Below are positions 1 to 7,339 of a stretch of 38,153 nucleotides of DNA, one piece after another. Position numbers and translations under genes: made by a program. The stretch spans positions 1 through 38,153 of the forward strand of contig NZ_MLCE01000020.1 in assembly GCF_002300165.1 (NCBI RefSeq). The letters run 5' to 3'. Every line of letters starts with the position of its first letter. The first letter of the stretch is position 1. Source of the stretch: Streptomyces sp. Tue6028 (GTDB lineage: Bacteria > Actinomycetota > Actinomycetes > Streptomycetales > Streptomycetaceae). Below the pieces are notes generated by a model. That model ran no database searches, was not told the origin of the DNA, and saw nothing but the letters and a program-made list of their open reading frames with translations.

Positions 1-135
1 GTTGTCCCGACGGAAGCCGCCACGGTCGTCACGGCGCTCGAAGGAACGGCCACCACGGTCGTCACGACGGTCACGGTTGAAGCCACCGCGGTCGTCACGG
101 CGCTCGTAGTTGCCCCGCTCGTCGCGGCGCTGACG
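1..135 (-). repeat. RGG-tail coding repeats inside the helicase gene
   Basis: Imperfect repeats of about 20-27 bases built on CGGTCGTCACGGCGCTCG occur at least four times. On the minus strand they encode Arg-Arg-Asp-Asp-Arg-Gly-Gly-Phe units. The repeats are coding, not intergenic, and continue beyond the window edge. Confidence 0.8.
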
Positions 136-1665
136 CGGCTGCTCGTAGGCGGACTGCTCGGCGGGCTGCTCGGCGGCGGCCTCCGCGGGCTCCTCCGCCA
201 CGACGGCCTGCTCGGCGGCCTCGGCCGCCGCGGCGACGGCGGCCTCCGGGTCGTCGCCCCGCTCACGCGCGGCACGGGCGACCAGACGGTCGGCCTCCTC
301 GCGCAGCTCGGCCGCACGGCGCGTCGCACGCTCCAGCTGCTTGGTGAGGTGCGAGACCTCACGCTCGGCCTGCTGCGCGGCGTTGCCCGCGGACTCGGCC
401 TGGACCTCGGTCATCGAGCGGGCACCGGTGATCTCGGCGACCTCGGGCTCGAAGGCCGTACCGGAGTTGATGATGTGGCGCGAGGCGTCGACGCCCGCGT
501 CCTCCATCAGCCGGAAGATCTGCCGGCGCTGGTGCGGCAGGGACAGCGACACGACGGTGCCGGAGCGGCCCGCGCGGGCGGTACGGCCGGAGCGGTGCAG
601 GTAGTCCTTGTGGTCGCCCGCCGGGTCCACGTTCAGCACCAGGTCGATGCCGTCGACGTGGATGCCGCGCGCGGCGACGTCGGTCGCGACGAGCGCGTTG
701 ACGTAGCCGTCCTTGAAGTCGGCCAGCGTGCGGGTACGCGCGCCCTGCGTCATGCCGCCGTGCAGCGCGTCGGCCTTCACGCCGGCCTCGCGCAGCTGCT
801 CGGCGATGCGGTCGGCACCCAGCTGGGTGCGGACGAAGATGATCGTGCGGCCCTTGCGGGAGGCGATCGCGGCGGTGACCGGCGCCTTGTCCTTGGGCTT
901 CACGATGAGGATGTGGTGCGACATGGTCGTCACCGCGCCCTGGGCGGCGTCGACCTCGTGCGAGACCGGGTCGACCAGGTAGCGCTTGACCAGCGTGGAG
1001 ATCTCGTTCTCCATGGTGGCCGAGAACAGCATGCGCTGGCCGCCGGCCGGGACCTGGTCGAGCAGCTCGGTGACCTCGGGCAGGAAGCCCAGGTCGGACA
1101 TCTGGTCGGCCTCGTCGAGGACGGCGACCTCGACGTTCTCCAGGGAGCAGGCGCCGCGGTTGATGATGTCGCGCAGTCGGCCCGGGGTGGCGACGAGGAC
1201 GTCGACGCCGCGCTCCAGGGCGTAGATCTGGTTGCCCATCGACGTACCGCCGCAGACGACCTTCATCTTCAGGCCGAGGACGTCGCCGTAGGGCTGGAGC
1301 GCGTCGGCGACCTGCATCGCGAGCTCACGGGTCGGCGTGAGGATGACGGCGCGCGGCTTCTTCTTCTCGGTACGGCCGTCGGCCAGCCGGGCCAGGGTCG
1401 GCAGACCGAAGGAGAGGGTCTTGCCGGAGCCGGTGCGCCCACGGCCGAGGATGTCCTTGCCGGCCAGGGCGTCCGGGATGGTCGCGGCCTGGATCGGGAA
1501 GGGGGTGGTCACGCCGTTCTGGGCGAGCTTGCGGACGACGCCCTCGGGCAGACCGAGGTCACCGAAGGTGATCTCGGGGGCGCTCTGCGTGCTCTCGACG
1601 GCCTCGGCGCCCTCGTTCTCGTTGTTCTCGGGCACGACGACGTGATCAGTACTGGAAACGGACAT
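1..1665 (-). CDS. DEAD-box ATP-dependent RNA helicase (3' end cut by window)
   Basis: An RNA-unwinding ATPase, probably acting in ribosome assembly or mRNA structure remodelling. The gene runs off the left edge, so about 555 residues are visible without a stop. A Q-motif region (PFPIQ, about 56-60) precedes motif I GRTGSGKT (76-83), PTREL (111-115), motif II DEAD (184-187), SAT (215-217) and motif VI HRSGRTAR (357-364). After the two RecA domains comes a charged, probably coiled-coil stretch (about 400-450), an Ala/Glu-rich linker, and a basic tail with repeated ERRDDRGGF-like units, typical of RNA-binding RGG tails. The ATG at 1665 is the first start that includes the whole helicase core; a GGAAGG lies about 13 bases upstream, so the ribosome site is weak. 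It could be an RhlE- or CsdA-like cold-shock helicase; the family call is certain, the subtype is not. Confidence 0.95.
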   Translation of the reverse strand, partial: MSVSSTDHVVVPENNENEGAEAVESTQSAPEITFGDLGLPEGVVRKLAQNGVTTPFPIQAATIPDALAGKDILGRGRTGSGKTLSFGLPTLARLADGRTEKKKPRAVILTPTRELAMQVADALQPYGDVLGLKMKVVCGGTSMGNQIYALERGVDVLVATPGRLRDIINRGACSLENVEVAVLDEADQMSDLGFLPEVTELLDQVPAGGQRMLFSATMENEISTLVKRYLVDPVSHEVDAAQGAVTTMSHHILIVKPKDKAPVTAAIASRKGRTIIFVRTQLGADRIAEQLREAGVKADALHGGMTQGARTRTLADFKDGYVNALVATDVAARGIHVDGIDLVLNVDPAGDHKDYLHRSGRTARAGRSGTVVSLSLPHQRRQIFRLMEDAGVDASRHIINSGTAFEPEVAEITGARSMTEVQAESAGNAAQQAEREVSHLTKQLERATRRAAELREEADRLVARAARERGDDPEAAVAAAAEAAEQAVVAEEPAEAAAEQPAEQSAYEQPRQRRDERGNYERRDDRGGFNRDRRDDRGGRSFERRDDRGGFRRDN

Positions 1666-1910
1666 GCGAAATGCGAACCTTCCGGAGTTCTACGGCACGC
1701 GCCCAAACTCCGTGAAGTCGCAAACGACCGCCTCAATGCGGTCCGGCCACGGCAAGGGAGAGTACGCGCCAACGCGGCGCTCTCTGCAATGGCGCCGGGC
1801 AAATGGGATCAAACGATCTACCACCATACGCACCCACCACCCCTGAAGGCAAACCGAGCCCGAAGAAGCAGGTCAGCGGCGTCCGCGGCGGTCCGCGGCC
1901 CGCGCGCCGG
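1666..1910. other. Upstream region of the DEAD-box helicase gene
   Basis: About 245 bases lie between the lipoprotein stop and the helicase start. The part nearest the helicase (1666-1860) is clearly less GC-rich than the genes around it, as expected for a promoter and leader. I see no convincing hairpin with a T tract and no small gene. A long leader would fit cold-inducible helicases, but that is inference. Confidence 0.4.
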
Positions 1911-2432
1911 TCAGGCCGGCGCCCCCGCCTCGGGTGCCGGCTCGCGCTCCACGAGCTGCGCGGCCTGCTGCTCGTGCGCCGAGGAGGACGGCTCCGCCGT
2001 GCCGGGATCGGTGGCCGGCGGCGGTGTCTCCGGCGGGGGCGGGGGAGGTGTCGGCTCGGCCGTCGTGTGCGTGGGGGTCGGCTGCCCCGGCGGCGGCTCG
2101 GGCACCGTGGAGGATCCCTTGCCGCCCTTGTCCGGGGCCTTGGCGGAAGGTTTCCCGCCCTTGGAGGGCGACGCCGACGCGGACTCGTCGCCGGACGCGG
2201 ACTCGCCGGGCTTCGCCGCGCGGGAACCCCCCTTCGCCCCCTTGCCCCCGTGGAAGCCGGCGCCGCCTCCGTTCACCGCGCCGCCGCCGTCGGGGGCCTG
2301 CCCGCCGTGCTGTCCCGCCGAGTGCGAGGGTCCCGGCTGCTGCCCGTCGTCACCGACGTTCATGCAGCCGGCCGCCGCGGCTGCGGCCAGGACCGTGACG
2401 GCCAGTCGGACGGGTACGTACATGGCGCGCAC
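1911..2432 (-). CDS. Proline/glycine-rich secreted lipoprotein
   Basis: A 173-residue protein of unknown function that is probably attached to the outer face of the membrane. The N-terminus has a short basic start, a hydrophobic stretch of mostly Ala/Val/Leu, and a lipobox ending in Ala-Gly-Cys with the lipidated Cys at residue 23. The rest is low complexity: Gly/Gln-rich, then Lys/Gly/Ser, then long Pro/Thr-rich stretches, with no recognisable domain. I chose the GTG at 2432 because GGAGG lies nine bases upstream; an in-frame ATG at 2423 is the alternative. It lies just downstream of the metallopeptidase gene on the same strand and may be co-transcribed with it. The low-complexity sequence makes homology-based assignment unreliable. 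Confidence 0.75.
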   Translation of the reverse strand: MRAMYVPVRLAVTVLAAAAAAGCMNVGDDGQQPGPSHSAGQHGGQAPDGGGAVNGGGAGFHGGKGAKGGSRAAKPGESASGDESASASPSKGGKPSAKAPDKGGKGSSTVPEPPPGQPTPTHTTAEPTPPPPPPETPPPATDPGTAEPSSSAHEQQAAQLVEREPAPEAGAPA

Positions 2433-2537
2433 GGGCAGCCACCTCCGAGGGCGGGTACGGGAGTCCCCCTGCCCAACTCCCGCCGCCCGCAAGAGGACAC
2501 GCGCCCCGGCGGGCCGGCCCGGCGAAACCGGCCGCCG

Positions 2538-2879
2538 TCACCCGTAGCCCAGCGCGTGCAGCCGGGCGTCGTCGATCCCGAAGTGGTGGGCCACTTCGTG
2601 CACCACGGTCACCTCGGTCTCGGCGACGACGTCCTCGCGGGTGTCGCACATCCGCAGCGTCGGGCCCCGGTAGATCGTGATCCGGTCGGGGAGCACGCCC
2701 GCGTACCACTCCCCACGGTCCGTCAGCGGAGTCCCCTCGTACAGGCCGAGCAGCTCGGGATCGTCGGCGGGCGGTTCGTCCTCGACGAACACCGCCACGT
2801 TGTCCATCAGCCGGGTCAGTTCCGGGGGGATCCGGTCCAACGCCTCGGCGACCAGTTCCTCGAACTCCTCGCGCGTCAT
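2538..2879 (-). CDS. Zincin-like metallopeptidase family protein (DUF1025 / zincin_1 type)
   Basis: A 113-residue protein of the small actinobacterial minimal-zincin family. Near the C-terminus it carries HEVAHHFGIDD (94-104), the HExxHxxGxxD zinc signature with His94, Glu95, His98 and Asp104. It ends in Leu-Gly-Tyr-Gly, usual for the family. An Arg-Ile-Thr-Ile-Tyr-Arg-Gly-Pro segment before it is the typical central strand. Length is normal for the family. Start: ATG at 2879, or GTG at 2888 three codons upstream; neither has a clear ribosome site, so the mRNA might be near-leaderless. It is divergent from the metallophosphoesterase gene. The substrate is unknown. Confidence 0.9.
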   Translation of the reverse strand: MTREEFEELVAEALDRIPPELTRLMDNVAVFVEDEPPADDPELLGLYEGTPLTDRGEWYAGVLPDRITIYRGPTLRMCDTREDVVAETEVTVVHEVAHHFGIDDARLHALGYG

Positions 2880-3089
2880 CTCCAGCACACGGCCATTGTC
2901 CGGCACGACACCGCCGTACGAGAGTCGGCGACGCCCGCGCGCGCGAGCCCACGACGACGGCATACGGGGGCGCCGACGACGGCACACGCGGGCGGACGGC
3001 GCCGGCGCGGGGGGAGTCGGCGGGCGACGGTCCGTACACCGGCGGACCGCGCCCGCATACCCGCCCGCGCACCTGGGCATACGGGACCA

Positions 3090-4673
3090 ATGGCCCGCGT
3101 CCCCGCTGCCGTGACCGCCACCGTGCACCGCGTACGAAACAGCGCGCGCACGGTGCCCCGCGCCCTGACCCGCCGCCACCGCTCGCCCCGGACCCTCACG
3201 GCGGTCGACCTCGCCCCCCAGCCGCGTCCCTGGACCCGTGCGCTCGGCATGCTCTGCGTCGTCCTCCTGGGCGCCTGGCTGGGGCTGCTGGTCGTCGGCA
3301 ACGTCCGCGTGCCGGTCGGCCCCATGAACACCACGATGACCCTGCGCCCCTCCCTGACCGGCGGCACCAAGATCAACGTGTCTCCGCTCGGCGCGCTGGA
3401 ACTGCGCAGCCACGAGGCCCCGATCCGCCTCGACGTGGATGTCGACCAGCTCGACCCGGTCCGCTCACAGGCCCTGGTCGACCACCCGGAACGGCTCTCC
3501 GGCCTCCAGGACGAGGTCGCCCGCGACGTCGAGCACGGCACCCTCGACGTCGCCGTGCGGTCGTGCATCGCCGTCGTGTCCGGCGCCACGGCCCTCGGCC
3601 TCGCCGTCTACCGCCGCCCACGCCGCGCCCTCGCCGCGGGCGGGCTCGCGCTCACCCTGCTGGCCGCCTCCGGGGCGACCGCCTTCGCGACCTGGAATCC
3701 GAACTCGGTCCTGGAGCCGAAGTTCTCCGGGCTGCTCTCCTCGGCCCCCTCCCTGGTCGGCAACGCACGCAGCATCGTCAGCGAATTCGACGTCTACCAG
3801 AAGGAGTTGGCCCGTCTGGTGACGAACGTGACCAAGCTGTACGACGTCACGTCCACCCTTCCCGCGTACGAGCCCGACCCGACGACGATCCGTGTGCTGC
3901 ACGTCTCCGACATCCACCTCAACCCGGCGAGCTGGAAGATCGTCGCCTCGCTGGTGAAGCAGTACTCCATCAACGTGATCGTCGACTCCGGCGACACCAT
4001 GGACCACGGCACGGCCGCCGAGAACGGCTTCCTGGACCCCGTCGCCGACCTCGGTGCCCCGTACGTCTGGGTCCGGGGCAACCACGACTCCCGCGTCACC
4101 CAGCGCTATCTGGAGCGGATGAAGAACGTGCACGTCCTGGACGACGGCCGGGCGGTCACGGTCGCGGGCGTGCGGTTCGCCGGCATCGGCGACCCCCAGT
4201 TCACCCCGGACCGTTCCGTCGAGCCCGGCGGCGGCGCCGCGGAGGAGCTCGCGGGGGCGCGGCTCGCCTCGGCCCTGCGCGACCAGCGGGCGGCGGGCAC
4301 GCCCGTGGACGTCGCCGTCGCCCACGAGCCGTCCGCGGCGCGCGAGACCGACGGCGACGTGCCCCTCGTCCTGTCCGGCCATCTGCACCACGAGGAGATG
4401 GAGGTCATGAAGTACGGCACCCGGCTGCGCGTCGAGGGGTCGACGGGCGGCAGCGGCCTGCGCGCCGTGGAGGGCAAGTACCCGGACCCCATCGAGGCGT
4501 CGGTCCTCTATCTGGACCGCGACACCCGGCGCCTGCAGGCCTGGGACGAGATCGAACTGGGCGGCCTGGGCCTGACGACGGCCGAGGTCAGCCGCCATCT
4601 CCCGAAGGAGAACCAGCCCGGCGCCACACCGACGCCGACCCCCTCCCGCACTCCCTCCCCGAGCGCCCCGTAA
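3090..4673 (+). CDS. Membrane-anchored metallophosphoesterase
   Basis: A 527-residue calcineurin-like phosphoesterase with an N-terminal membrane region. Hydrophobic segments lie at roughly 50-70, 154-172 and 180-200. If the basic N-terminus is inside, three spans would put the catalytic domain outside the cell. The metal-binding blocks are all present: SDIHLN (D274, H276), GDTMDHG (D302), GNHDS (N331, H332) and GHLHHEE (H431, H433). The C-terminus is a short Pro/Thr/Ser-rich tail. The ATG at 3090 has GGGA just upstream; a GTG at 3111 is an alternative start. The physiological substrate cannot be read from the sequence. It is divergent from the zincin gene and is followed by a tRNA cluster. 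Confidence 0.92.
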   Translation: MARVPAAVTATVHRVRNSARTVPRALTRRHRSPRTLTAVDLAPQPRPWTRALGMLCVVLLGAWLGLLVVGNVRVPVGPMNTTMTLRPSLTGGTKINVSPLGALELRSHEAPIRLDVDVDQLDPVRSQALVDHPERLSGLQDEVARDVEHGTLDVAVRSCIAVVSGATALGLAVYRRPRRALAAGGLALTLLAASGATAFATWNPNSVLEPKFSGLLSSAPSLVGNARSIVSEFDVYQKELARLVTNVTKLYDVTSTLPAYEPDPTTIRVLHVSDIHLNPASWKIVASLVKQYSINVIVDSGDTMDHGTAAENGFLDPVADLGAPYVWVRGNHDSRVTQRYLERMKNVHVLDDGRAVTVAGVRFAGIGDPQFTPDRSVEPGGGAAEELAGARLASALRDQRAAGTPVDVAVAHEPSAARETDGDVPLVLSGHLHHEEMEVMKYGTRLRVEGSTGGSGLRAVEGKYPDPIEASVLYLDRDTRRLQAWDEIELGGLGLTTAEVSRHLPKENQPGATPTPTPSRTPSPSAP

Positions 4674-4679
4674 ACCGTT

Positions 4680-4709
4680 TTGGCGATACCTCCCGCCATC
4701 CCATATGCT
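4680..4709 (+). promoter_or_regulatory. Putative promoter of the tRNA-Glu/Asp/Phe cluster
   Basis: TTGGCG, an 18-base spacer and TATGCT lie about 45 bases before tRNA-Glu, just after the metallophosphoesterase stop. This matches the housekeeping sigma pattern. No other promoter-like sequence is seen between the three tRNAs, so they are probably co-transcribed. Confidence 0.5.
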
Positions 4710-4753
4710 TCTCACGTCCCCGACGCGCTGAGAAGCGCGCAGGCGGGCCGATA

Positions 4754-4826
4754 GCCCTCATCGTCTAGCGGCCTAGGACGCCGCCCTTTCAAGGCGGTAG
4801 CACGGGTTCGAATCCCGTTGGGGGCA
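4754..4826 (+). tRNA. tRNA-Glu (UUC)
   Basis: A 73-base cloverleaf. Acceptor arm GCCCTCA pairs with TGGGGGC; anticodon stem CCGCC/GGCGG encloses loop CTTTCAA with anticodon TTC; the T loop is canonical (GGTTCGAATCC). CCA is not encoded. Confidence 0.97.
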
Positions 4827-4875
4827 CGCAAGACGGTGTGCGACACTAGGTTCGCCTGTTCGCACACAACAGCTT

Positions 4876-4950
4876 GGTCCTGTGGAGCAGTTTGGAGTGC
4901 TCGCCACCCTGTCAAGGTGGAGGCCGCGGGTTCAAATCCCGTCAGGACCG
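4876..4950 (+). tRNA. tRNA-Asp (GUC), copy 1
   Basis: A 75-base cloverleaf. Acceptor GGTCCTG pairs with CAGGACC; anticodon stem CCACC/GGTGG encloses loop CTGTCAA with anticodon GTC. It is identical to the copy at 11378-11452. CCA is not encoded. Confidence 0.97.
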
Positions 4951-4974
4951 CTGAGGTTTCCACGGAAGCCTCGT

Positions 4975-5048
4975 GGCTGGGTAGCTCAGTTGGTACGAGC
5001 GATCGCCTGAAAAGCGATAGGTCGCCGGTTCGACCCCGGCCCCAGCCA
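4975..5048 (+). tRNA. tRNA-Phe (GAA)
   Basis: A 74-base cloverleaf. Acceptor GGCTGGG pairs with CCCAGCC; anticodon stem ATCGC/GCGAT encloses loop CTGAAAA with anticodon GAA; the T loop is GGTTCGACCCC. It is the last tRNA of the cluster before the terminator. Confidence 0.97.
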
Positions 5049-5054
5049 CAAGAA

Positions 5055-5091
5055 CGAAAACCCCCTCCGGGTGTACCGGAGGGGGTTTTCG
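5055..5091 (+). terminator. Strong intrinsic terminator after the tRNA cluster
   Basis: A perfect 16-bp stem (arms 5055-5070 and 5076-5091) with loop GTGTA. The arms begin and end with AAAA/TTTT, so the structure can stop transcription in both directions. Confidence 0.93.
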
Positions 5092-5118
5092 TCGCTCGTG
5101 GAACCTTAGGGGGGTTTC

Positions 5119-6747
5119 TTGAGACATATCGCCAGAGGACTCGTGACGGCCGGCGCCGTCCTGGTCGGCACCTTCGCCATACCTGGCACGGCCCACGCCG
5201 CGGGGCCGAACGTCACGAACGCGTACAGCGACCAGGCCGACTGGTCGGTGCTCGACGTCCGCCTGAACTACAGCGGCTCGATCGACAAGATCACAGCGAG
5301 GCTCCGTCCGGTCGGCAGCACCGGGTCGGACGCACCCGTGGCCACGATCACCGACTTCACGCACAAGTACGACTACAGCCCGTGGGACGGCACCTGGGCC
5401 TCCCAGCCCATCCATCTGGACACCCTGGGCGACTACACGGTCGACATCGAGGCCACGAACTCCTCGGGCGAGACCACCGTCCGGCAGGACGCCGGCACGC
5501 TGCACTACGCGAAGCAGCCCGTGATCACCGGTTACTCGGTCACACCGAACGAGCCGGACATCGAGCACAGGACGGTCACGGCCACCGGCGACATGGTGGT
5601 CCGCGACCCCAGCACCCGTGAGACGGTGCCGCTGCCCGGCGCCACCGTGGACCTCACGTTCGACGGGAACGACGAGACGACCGCCGTCACGGACGACTCC
5701 GGCCACTTCTCCGCCTCCCACGAGACGACGAGTGGCGGCTGGGCCTTCGCCGAGTACCGCGGAGACCTGGGCTTCGCCTCCGTCCCCTGGGTCGATGTGA
5801 GGCCGAAGGCCGCGCCGACCCGGTTCGTCCTCGACAAGAGCAGCTTCCACGTCACCGCGAACGACAAGTTCACCGTCACCGGCACGCTCCAGTACCAGAG
5901 CGGCACGGAGTGGAAGCCACTGTCCGGCATCCCGCTGGAGATGGACTACAAGGACTGCACCACCTGCAGCCCCGTCCAGTCGACCACCGACGCGAACGGC
6001 CGCTTCTCCTTCACGCGGTACGCGTACGGCAGCAAGGTGATCTACGAGGTCGGCTTCACGCCGTACCCGTACAACCCCTTCATCCAGCGCACCGCGACCG
6101 CCGACGTCACCGTCGCGGCCACCGCCACGACGAAGTTCAGCGAGTTCACGGCGCGGCTGGACGAGTACGCCCGGCTGGACGTCACCGGCGTGGTCGACCT
6201 GGTCGGCCGGGAAACCGACGACCGGATCGCCGTCGACATCCAGTACTCGGCCAACGGCACGACCGGCTGGAGCACCAAGAAGACGGTGCAGACCACCAAC
6301 GGCTCGCAGTTCATCGTCGAGAAACTGCCGGGCTACACGGACGGCTACTGGCGGCTGCACTACGCCGGCTCCACCACCAAGGACATCAAGGGCGGGGTCA
6401 GCACCAGCCTGCACCGGTACCGCGCCCTCACCCGGATCAAGGACGCCAACGCGTCCCCCGAGCCTGTCACCAAGGGCCGGACGATCACCGTCAAGGGCGT
6501 GCTCCAGTCGCGCGCGGCCGGCACCACCACCTGGAAGGCGTACGGCGCCAAGAAGGTGCAGATCCTCTTCCGGCCCAAGGGCAAGACCACCTGGTACCTG
6601 ATGTCCACCGTCACCACGACGTCGAGCGGGTCCTTCAGCAAGGGCTTCAAGGCCCAGCAGGACGGCACCTGGGTACCCGTCTTCCTGTATCCCGACAGCA
6701 AGCACTTCGTGGGCGAGGGCCGGGAGGACTACGTCGACGTGCGATGA
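5119..6747 (+). CDS. Secreted multi-domain beta-sandwich protein
   Basis: A 542-residue predicted exported protein. The N-terminus has a Sec-type signal peptide: Arg-His-Ile-Ala-Arg, a hydrophobic core and a likely cut after Ala-His-Ala near residue 29. The mature part consists of four or more roughly 100-residue segments rich in Thr, Gly and alternating hydrophobics. Several resemble bacterial Ig-like or carboxypeptidase-regulatory folds (TVTGTLQYQSG, TVKGVLQSRA; TDDSGHFS, TDANGRFSF). A Cys-Thr-Thr-Cys pair near 275 could form a disulfide. No catalytic motif is seen. The TTG at 5119 is preferred because AGGGGGG precedes it by about five bases and it gives a complete signal peptide. It probably has its own promoter, as it follows a strong terminator. 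The function is unknown, perhaps cell-surface adhesion or structure. Confidence 0.85.
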   Translation: MRHIARGLVTAGAVLVGTFAIPGTAHAAGPNVTNAYSDQADWSVLDVRLNYSGSIDKITARLRPVGSTGSDAPVATITDFTHKYDYSPWDGTWASQPIHLDTLGDYTVDIEATNSSGETTVRQDAGTLHYAKQPVITGYSVTPNEPDIEHRTVTATGDMVVRDPSTRETVPLPGATVDLTFDGNDETTAVTDDSGHFSASHETTSGGWAFAEYRGDLGFASVPWVDVRPKAAPTRFVLDKSSFHVTANDKFTVTGTLQYQSGTEWKPLSGIPLEMDYKDCTTCSPVQSTTDANGRFSFTRYAYGSKVIYEVGFTPYPYNPFIQRTATADVTVAATATTKFSEFTARLDEYARLDVTGVVDLVGRETDDRIAVDIQYSANGTTGWSTKKTVQTTNGSQFIVEKLPGYTDGYWRLHYAGSTTKDIKGGVSTSLHRYRALTRIKDANASPEPVTKGRTITVKGVLQSRAAGTTTWKAYGAKKVQILFRPKGKTTWYLMSTVTTTSSGSFSKGFKAQQDGTWVPVFLYPDSKHFVGEGREDYVDVR

Positions 6748-6769
6748 CACCCGCGCGGACGGCTTGAGC

Positions 6770-6800
6770 AGGGGCGGACCCGAACGGGTTCGCCCCTTGT
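6770..6800 (+). terminator. Terminator after the secreted protein gene
   Basis: Stem arms 6770-6782 and 6785-6797 (AGGGGCGGACCCG / CGGGTTCGCCCCT, with one G-T pair at the internal step) are followed by TTGT. It lies 22 bases past the stop codon. Confidence 0.7.
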
Positions 6801-6911
6801 CCGTGCACCGGGACAGGCGTGATCGCCGGTGCGGTCGGCTCGCTTGGCACCGCACTCGGTCGGCGCTACCTTCTGGCTGATCGAGCGGGTTCCTTGGGGG
6901 GCGGGGAAGAC

Positions 6912-7271
6912 ATGAGCCGGGACGAGGCCACAGTCGTGCGGGACACCGAGCTGGAGAAGTACCGGGCGCGGTACGGGCTGCTGTCGGTCGTCATCAGCAA
7001 TCTCGCCATCGCCGGCGTCGCGGTCTTCGGGGTCTGGCGGCTCGACGGCGACAAGGCCGTGATCGTCGGCGTGCTCACCTCCGCGTTCACCGCGGTGAGC
7101 AGCATGACCACCGCCTACCTGGGCATCAAGGCCATCTCCAACACCGCCCGGTCCATGGCACCGGGAGCCGGTCCGGCCGGTCACCGGCGGGAGTCCGCAC
7201 CCACCCGGGAGCCCGCACCCGCCGCACCCGCCGCCGCAGCGCCCGAACCCCCTGCGCAGCGCGCGCCCTGA
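6912..7271 (+). CDS. Small two-helix membrane protein of unknown function
   Basis: A 119-residue protein. A short charged N-terminus (about 1-18, including a predicted amphipathic stretch DTELEKYRARYG) is followed by two likely membrane helices at about 22-42 and 46-68. The C-terminal tail of about 45 residues is Ala/Pro-rich and probably disordered. With both ends on the same side it forms a hairpin topology. The ATG at 6912 is chosen because GGGGAAG lies just upstream and it skips a non-hydrophobic extension. The gene sits 68 bases before hrpA on the same strand. I do not recognise a family; holin-like proteins have a similar outline, but nothing specific supports that. Confidence 0.7.
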   Translation: MSRDEATVVRDTELEKYRARYGLLSVVISNLAIAGVAVFGVWRLDGDKAVIVGVLTSAFTAVSSMTTAYLGIKAISNTARSMAPGAGPAGHRRESAPTREPAPAAPAAAAPEPPAQRAP

Positions 7272-7339
7272 GCCCGCGACCGCTCCCGAGGCAAAAGCGT
7301 TCGCCAGTCATTTCGCCGAGGTGAGATCCTGGACCGCGT

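Noticed and set aside
1..135. Regularly repeated sequence suggesting a CRISPR array
   Set aside because: The repeats are in frame within the helicase gene, encode RGG units, and have no unique spacers. No CRISPR array is present in the window.
349..2547. 732-codon open frame on the plus strand
   Set aside because: It is the antisense shadow of the DEAD-box helicase; its translation is Val/Gly/Asp/Arg-rich without any domain, while the minus strand encodes all helicase motifs.
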